From contig JBFJWU010000109.1 of NCBI GenBank assembly GCA_041623475.1, positions 1 through 9,579 of the forward strand: 9,579 bases of DNA, written 5' to 3'. Both the position numbers and the translations under genes were made by a program. Source of the stretch: JBFJWU01 sp041623475 [NCBI: bacterium] (GTDB lineage: Bacteria > J088). Positions 5,499 to 9,579 of this stretch are shown here, one piece after another; the first letter of the stretch is position 1; every line of letters begins with the position of its first letter. The notes beneath the pieces were generated by a model. The model made no database searches and was not told the origin of the DNA. It was given only the letters and a program-made list of their open reading frames with translations.

Positions 5499-6965
5499 GT
5501 GACTGGCCTGGCCGTGGTCGTCGCTGTTGCCGTCGCCTGTGCGTTAATCTGGATCACCACGCGTGCAACTGCCCAGCGTAACGAGGCTGGAATCGTGACT
5601 GGCGCAACGGCACGCGGAATGCAGGTTGGGGGATTGCTGGGCCGCAACCTGGTCCGATCCCTGCGATTCCGGATCCGTTATGTCCTGGCCCGACGGCACC
5701 GCCGCCAGGAAATCAAAGATGAACACCATCTAAGAACAGCCGAAGAGGCCGCCCAGGTCCTGGGCGGCATGAAGGGTGTCTTCATGAAGATCGGCCAGAT
5801 CGTGTCGTTTGCCAACGAGTCGTTGCCCGAAAACGCACGCCAGGCGCTGCAAGGACTGCAACAGGACGCGCCGCCCATGGCCTTTTCACTGGTTCGGCAG
5901 GTTGTCGAAGAAGAACTGGGTGATGATATAGGAAGGGCATTTTCAAGCTTTGATGAAGAGCCCCTTGCGGCGGCATCAATTGGCCAGGTTCACAGGGCAC
6001 GGCTGTCCACGGGGGAGATTGTCGCCGTCAAGGTCCAATATCCAGGCGTGGCCGACGCGATTCACGCGGACCTGAAGTCTACAAACGTCCTGGCGACGAT
6101 GATCAACACGGTAAACAAAAGCATCGATGCCAAAGCGGTTGTCGAAGAACTTCGCGAACGATTGACGGACGAACTGGACTACGTGCGTGAGGCTCGCAAC
6201 CAGAGCCTGTTTCGCCAGTTATGGGATGGCCACCCGTACATTCGAATTCCGCGAGTATATGAAAACCTGACCCGACCGCGGATGCTGGTCCAGGAGTTTT
6301 GCCAGGGCCTGAATTTTTACGATTTCCTGGAAGTGGCGAATGCACCAGAAAAGGCGACGGCCGTGAATGTCCTGATGGATTTCGTTTATGAATCCATGTT
6401 TCGTTTTCACGTATTCAATGGCGATCCGCATCCGGGTAATTACATCTTCCACGAGGATGGTGGAATTACCTTCCTGGATTTCGGTTGCATCAAATATTTT
6501 GACAATGCGCTGATTGACCAATTAACCGAAATGTCGCGGTCGTTGCTGGACGGAGACCGCGATCGGTTTGCCAGAATTTGTCTGGATATCCAGATCGTTC
6601 TGCCGGGGCGCCCGATGGACGTCGAGTTCCTGTGGGAGTTCTTCAAGTACCAGATGGGGCCATATCTGGAGGACAAGGTTTTTACCTTTGACCAGGGGTG
6701 GTTGGCGAGGGCACCAGAAGTGATGGATATGCAAAAGATGCAGAACATCAACTTGCCGCCCGACCTGATTTTCTTCAACCGGATCACGTTTGGCCTGAAT
6801 GCAATTTTCCACAAGCTGGAAGCCAGGGCTAATTTTCATCAAATGAACCGCCGCTATCTGTACCCCGACGAGAACCTGCCTCCGGCTGTGGCAAGACTTG
6901 GGTTCGACCTGCCGGGGAAATTTATGGACAGTCGCAAGGCGCCCGCCCAAAGACCCGACGTCTAG
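5499..6965 (+). CDS. ABC1/UbiB/COQ8-family atypical kinase-like protein
   Basis: The product is 488 residues from a GTG start, with GGGA at 5487-5490, eight bases upstream. Residues 3-20 form one N-terminal membrane helix. The rest carries every hallmark of the UbiB/ADCK family: KxGQ (K97-Q100 in MKGVFMKIGQ), the Ala-rich loop AAASIGQ (157-163) that replaces a normal kinase glycine loop, the ATP-site Lys (K178 in VAVKVQ), ExD (E225, D227), the catalytic loop GDPHPGN (D309, N314) and the metal-binding DFG (327-329). Characterised relatives are ATPases that help quinone-precursor lipids reach biosynthetic enzymes at the membrane. This protein lacks the two C-terminal membrane helices of E. coli UbiB and has an N-terminal one instead, so it is probably a paralogue rather than the ubiquinone-pathway UbiB. 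It sits behind the DUF2236 oxygenase gene and ends at a CTAG shared with the convergent cyclase. Confidence 0.93.
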   Translation: MTGLAVVVAVAVACALIWITTRATAQRNEAGIVTGATARGMQVGGLLGRNLVRSLRFRIRYVLARRHRRQEIKDEHHLRTAEEAAQVLGGMKGVFMKIGQIVSFANESLPENARQALQGLQQDAPPMAFSLVRQVVEEELGDDIGRAFSSFDEEPLAAASIGQVHRARLSTGEIVAVKVQYPGVADAIHADLKSTNVLATMINTVNKSIDAKAVVEELRERLTDELDYVREARNQSLFRQLWDGHPYIRIPRVYENLTRPRMLVQEFCQGLNFYDFLEVANAPEKATAVNVLMDFVYESMFRFHVFNGDPHPGNYIFHEDGGITFLDFGCIKYFDNALIDQLTEMSRSLLDGDRDRFARICLDIQIVLPGRPMDVEFLWEFFKYQMGPYLEDKVFTFDQGWLARAPEVMDMQKMQNINLPPDLIFFNRITFGLNAIFHKLEARANFHQMNRRYLYPDENLPPAVARLGFDLPGKFMDSRKAPAQRPDV

Positions 6966-8296
6966 GTCCCTGCGGTCAAGTCCTCTGCGGCCAGCCACCA
7001 GGTTTCCATCAGTCCTTTTCCTTTGATTTCGACTTCGCCCCGGGGGGTCAACGGGTACTTGTCCTGCAACAATTCGCGGGTGCGTTCGTCTATCTGGATC
7101 TCGCCGGAGTGTCCGTGGGATTCCATCCTGCTTGCGGTGTTTACTGTGTCCCCCCAGAGGTCATAAATGAACTTTTGGCGCCCGATAACGCCGGCGACGG
7201 CGGGACCGGACGCGATGCCGATTCGCATCTGCAAGGGTAGCCCATCCGGCCACGTCAACCGGCCGGCCAACGCCCGAATTTCCAATGCAAAGTCTGCAAT
7301 CCTGTCGGCGTGGTCGGTGGCGTTGCTGGGAACGCCGGCCGCGACCATGTAGGCATCACCGATTGTCTTGATCTTTTCGAGGCCGAGTCGGTCAGCGACT
7401 TCATCAAACTGTGAAAAGACCGTATCAAGCATTCCAACCAGCTGATCTGCACTCATCTGGCTTGATTGATCTGTGAAACCGGCGATATCAGCAAAGAGGA
7501 CGGTTACTTCATCGAACCGATCTGCGATCCGGGACGTATCGGATTTCAAACGATCGGCAATGGACTCAGGAAGGATATTCAGCAGCAATCGCTCGCTCTT
7601 TTCTTTTTCAATGGCGAGCTCCCGTTCGCGCTGCTCGACTTTTCGGCGGTTGATGAATTCGTTTCGACTGGTCTTGTCCAGATGATATGCGGCCAGGGGG
7701 CCCAGCATGTTGGCGCCGGCCAGCAGGAAAAGGTAGGTCGCGGATTCGGCCAGGGGCTCGGCGAATCGATAGTGCAACAGGGCTACAAATGCTGCCGAAC
7801 CAACCAGGCAGATTGCAGCTGCATAAAGGTACCGCAATTGGGAAATCGTATAGATCACCCAGACGTTAAACAACAGGAAAGCAAACGAATAATGCTGGGC
7901 CGTCAGGTTGGCATCGCTCAGGACCATGCCGACGCTGGCTGAAATAACCAGCGTGCCCATCAGCGCTGCACCAAACTGAAACAATGAAACTGCAAATGGT
8001 AAATAACTGCAGACAAAAAGGGCAACGCACAGCGGTACCATGATGTACAAAAGGATACTGTTGAACAGGGCCAGTTCGATCAGGACCTGGGGGGTTATGT
8101 CGGCCTGGGCCGCGCGGACCTGTGAATTGAACAGCCAGGCCAGGATAAAAAGAATCGCGGCTGCAACACACAGGACACGGGTTGGTCCGATAATGCGATC
8201 AAACTGGTCCCGTCGATAATCGGTCGCGATGTTTGGATCTCGGAAACCCAGTGTGAATGGACGAAGTGAGAAGTTGTTTTCGATGGTGTGTTTCAT
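6962..8296 (-). CDS. Membrane-bound class III adenylate cyclase
   Basis: The product is 444 residues. Residues about 40-205 contain six likely membrane helices in three pairs. A charged helix follows (210-240: RRKVEQRERELAIEKEKSERLL) and runs into LLLNILPESIADRLK (237-251), the usual transducer segment before a class III cyclase domain. The catalytic domain (about 262-435) has the metal-binding Asp pair D270 (LFADIAGFT) and D314 (TIGDAYM). It has K310 and D379 (YDLWGD), the Lys/Asp pair that selects ATP over GTP, and N386 and R390 (VNTASRM) for transition-state binding. All key residues are present, so a functional enzyme acting as a homodimer and making cAMP is expected. The signal sensed by the membrane part is unknown. 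No ribosome site precedes the ATG. Its 5' end overlaps the divergent cytochrome gene and its stop overlaps that of the kinase gene. Confidence 0.94.
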   Translation of the reverse strand: MKHTIENNFSLRPFTLGFRDPNIATDYRRDQFDRIIGPTRVLCVAAAILFILAWLFNSQVRAAQADITPQVLIELALFNSILLYIMVPLCVALFVCSYLPFAVSLFQFGAALMGTLVISASVGMVLSDANLTAQHYSFAFLLFNVWVIYTISQLRYLYAAAICLVGSAAFVALLHYRFAEPLAESATYLFLLAGANMLGPLAAYHLDKTSRNEFINRRKVEQRERELAIEKEKSERLLLNILPESIADRLKSDTSRIADRFDEVTVLFADIAGFTDQSSQMSADQLVGMLDTVFSQFDEVADRLGLEKIKTIGDAYMVAAGVPSNATDHADRIADFALEIRALAGRLTWPDGLPLQMRIGIASGPAVAGVIGRQKFIYDLWGDTVNTASRMESHGHSGEIQIDERTRELLQDKYPLTPRGEVEIKGKGLMETWWLAAEDLTAGT

Positions 8297-9385
8297 TTGA
8301 ATTTGAGTTTACTACGCTATCTGCTGCTGGCTGCGGTATGGCCGACGGTGATTGGATGTGGGCCAGGCACCCGGCAGGACACTGTTACCGTTTCCACACG
8401 TGTCGCCAGCCGATCCGATCGGCCCACCTGTTTGGCGCTGGGGCACGACGGCGCCGTTATTGCTCGCCTGTCGGCGACTGGCTGTTTTGCAGATACCGCT
8501 GACCTGAAACCAGCCAACAATGTTGCCGGTTACAGCGTTCAATCTGAACTGTGGACCGACGGCGCAGTCAAACAAAGGTTCGTCTACCTGCCACCCGGGA
8601 CGTCGCTTGATATCACGTCAAACAATGAGTTCATCGTGCCCGGTGGTACGGTCATTTTCAAGAATTTCGCATTTTTGCAAGACGGTGAAGTTCAGAATAT
8701 TGAAACCCGGATGATGATTCGAGATGGCGATTCGTGGCAGTTCCACACATATGTCTGGGACGAGACCGGTAGCGACGCCGAGCTCATCCCAGCCAGTGAT
8801 GCCGTAACGCTGTCGATTGATATTGATGGGCAACCAGAATCGCTTGAATACCTGGTGCCTGCAGAACGGCATTGCAAACTGTGTCATGCGCCAGATGGCG
8901 CGGAGTTGCTGGGCCTTGTTCCCCGTCAATTGGCTGGACAAGTGGACGTGGCTGACGAATCCGGGTCGATTGAGCAGCTTGAATTCCTGGCCCGGTACGG
9001 CTACATTTCCGGCACGCATGTGTCTTCCCCGTGGCCCGAGCCGTCTGATTCGCAGGCTGCCCTTAATGCGCGCGCCCGGTCGTATCTGGCTGCGAACTGT
9101 TCGCACTGCCACCGCCCCGGGGGAATGGCAAACAATGTCGGTGTCGTTATGGACCTGAGCTACGATACGCCCTTGGCCGAGACCGGATTGTGCGATGTCG
9201 CGACTTCGCTTGTCTCGACATTGATCCACCGTGTCGAGCCGGGCGCGCCAGAAGAATCGTGGTTGTATCTGCGGATGATTGCCGACGATGATACCCGCAT
9301 GCCGCCACTGGGAACCAGTTTGCATGACACTCTGGGCATCGGGTTGATCCGGGATTGGATTCAAACGATGGTCGCCTGCAAGTGA
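8288..9385 (+). CDS. Dihaem c-type cytochrome lipoprotein, SO2930/HNE_0200 type
   Basis: The product is 365 residues from GTG 8288; TTG at 8297 is an alternative start giving 362. The N-terminus is a lipoprotein signal with hydrophobic residues 8-22 and lipobox VIGC (Cys24). The body matches the SO2930/HNE_0200-type family: SELWTDGAVKQRFVYLPPG (86-104), VPGGTVIFKNFAF (117-129), IETRMMIR (138-145) and YVWDETGSDAEL (155-166). Two haem-binding motifs follow, CKLCH (196-200) and CSHCH (271-275), and M338 in RMPPLG is a likely axial Met ligand. The protein is expected to be anchored to a membrane and to carry electrons in the periplasm or at the outer membrane; its partner is unknown. From memory, relatives often sit next to a parallel beta-helix protein, which is not in this window. 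It runs divergently from the cyclase, with a 9-base 5' overlap, and ends 15 bases from a convergent gene. Confidence 0.88.
   Translation: MFHLNLSLLRYLLLAAVWPTVIGCGPGTRQDTVTVSTRVASRSDRPTCLALGHDGAVIARLSATGCFADTADLKPANNVAGYSVQSELWTDGAVKQRFVYLPPGTSLDITSNNEFIVPGGTVIFKNFAFLQDGEVQNIETRMMIRDGDSWQFHTYVWDETGSDAELIPASDAVTLSIDIDGQPESLEYLVPAERHCKLCHAPDGAELLGLVPRQLAGQVDVADESGSIEQLEFLARYGYISGTHVSSPWPEPSDSQAALNARARSYLAANCSHCHRPGGMANNVGVVMDLSYDTPLAETGLCDVATSLVSTLIHRVEPGAPEESWLYLRMIADDDTRMPPLGTSLHDTLGIGLIRDWIQTMVACK
8306..8311 (-). promoter_or_regulatory. Candidate -10 box for a leaderless cyclase transcript
   Basis: On the minus strand TAAACT (4/6 match to TATAAT) lies 9 bases before the cyclase ATG. This would put the transcription start at or almost at the ATG, which would explain why no ribosome site is seen. 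No good -35 box is visible, so the call is tentative. Confidence 0.2.
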
Positions 9386-9400
9386 CGGCCCCGGGGGCGC

Positions 9401-9579
9401 TCAGTGCTGCAATTGTTCGCGGGTTGCGACCAGCGTCGGCAGTGCAGTGATAAGAACCGCCTCTTCCAGTCGGTGCGGTGGTTGTAAGTAACGAACCAAC
9501 ATCCATGCCTGCGAATCGCAATCTTCCGTCAACGGGACCAGCATTCCCAGCAACTGATCGTCGCCCTTGCCGATGTTGA
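9401..9579 (-). CDS. C-terminal end of an unrecognised protein (start beyond the window)
   Basis: The minus-strand frame is open from the right edge to a TGA at 9403-9401, giving the last 58 residues. They include NIGKGDDQLLGMLVPL, a middle part DSQAWMLVRYLQPPHRLEEA, and a final helix ending REQLQH. It looks like real coding sequence: G/C-rich third positions, balanced composition, and a position tail to tail with the cytochrome gene after a 15-base gap. The fragment is too short to assign a family. It is probably helical and soluble. Confidence 0.6.
   Translation of the reverse strand, partial: NIGKGDDQLLGMLVPLTEDCDSQAWMLVRYLQPPHRLEEAVLITALPTLVATREQLQH

Noticed and set aside
8618-9364. A 248-codon minus-strand open frame across the cytochrome gene
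   Set aside because: It lies antisense to a gene with two haem motifs and a family-wide match. Its product is rich in Arg, His and Gln, with no recognisable motif or ribosome site, so it is a shadow frame.
9389-9396. CCCCGGGG between the cytochrome gene and the last gene as a terminator
   Set aside because: It is a palindrome with no loop and no T-tract, and in GC-rich DNA such a string is easily expected by chance.

Overview
The window is ordinary-looking chromosomal DNA from a Gram-negative bacterium. Two lipoproteins with lipobox cysteines, a secreted metallopeptidase, a c-type cytochrome with CxxCH haem sites and a UbiB-family protein all imply a respiring cell with an outer membrane. 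Composition is moderately GC-rich and even. I would guess an environmental proteobacterium, perhaps a gammaproteobacterium, but the sequence alone does not settle the taxon. I see no tRNA, rRNA, CRISPR array, insertion sequence or phage gene.

Layout. Positions 1-2899 hold two minus-strand genes read leftwards: a secreted lipoprotein of unknown function, then a secreted HExxH (gluzincin-type) metallopeptidase with a TolB/WD40-like beta-propeller, cut off by the left edge. Their junction is odd. The peptidase has no usable ATG/GTG/TTG, but an ATC codon sits 6 bases after a GGAGG. Changing one base (position 1398) would give an ATGA stop/start overlap that ends the lipoprotein and starts the peptidase. 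A 203-bp divergent region (2900-3102) with two inverted repeats separates this pair from a plus-strand orphan gene for an exported, helix-rich protein (3103-4446). Next on the plus strand come a DUF2236/MpaB-type haem oxygenase-like protein (4516-5406) and an ABC1/UbiB/COQ8-type atypical kinase (5499-6965). These two could work together on an isoprenoid or quinone-like lipid.

The kinase gene meets a minus-strand six-TM class III adenylate cyclase (6962-8296) tail to tail, and both stop codons lie in one CTAG. The cyclase is divergent from a plus-strand dihaem c-type cytochrome lipoprotein of the SO2930/HNE_0200 type (8288-9385), with overlapping 5' ends. The right edge holds the last 58 codons of an unrecognised minus-strand gene (9401-9579).

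No single defined pathway ties the window together. The common theme is the cell envelope: six of the seven genes visible in full or nearly so encode proteins predicted to be exported, lipidated or membrane-bound, or to act on membrane lipids (the oxygenase by inference only). The best leads are the broken-looking start/stop junction at 1398, the oxygenase-kinase pair, and the cyclase/cytochrome divergent overlap with a possible leaderless start.
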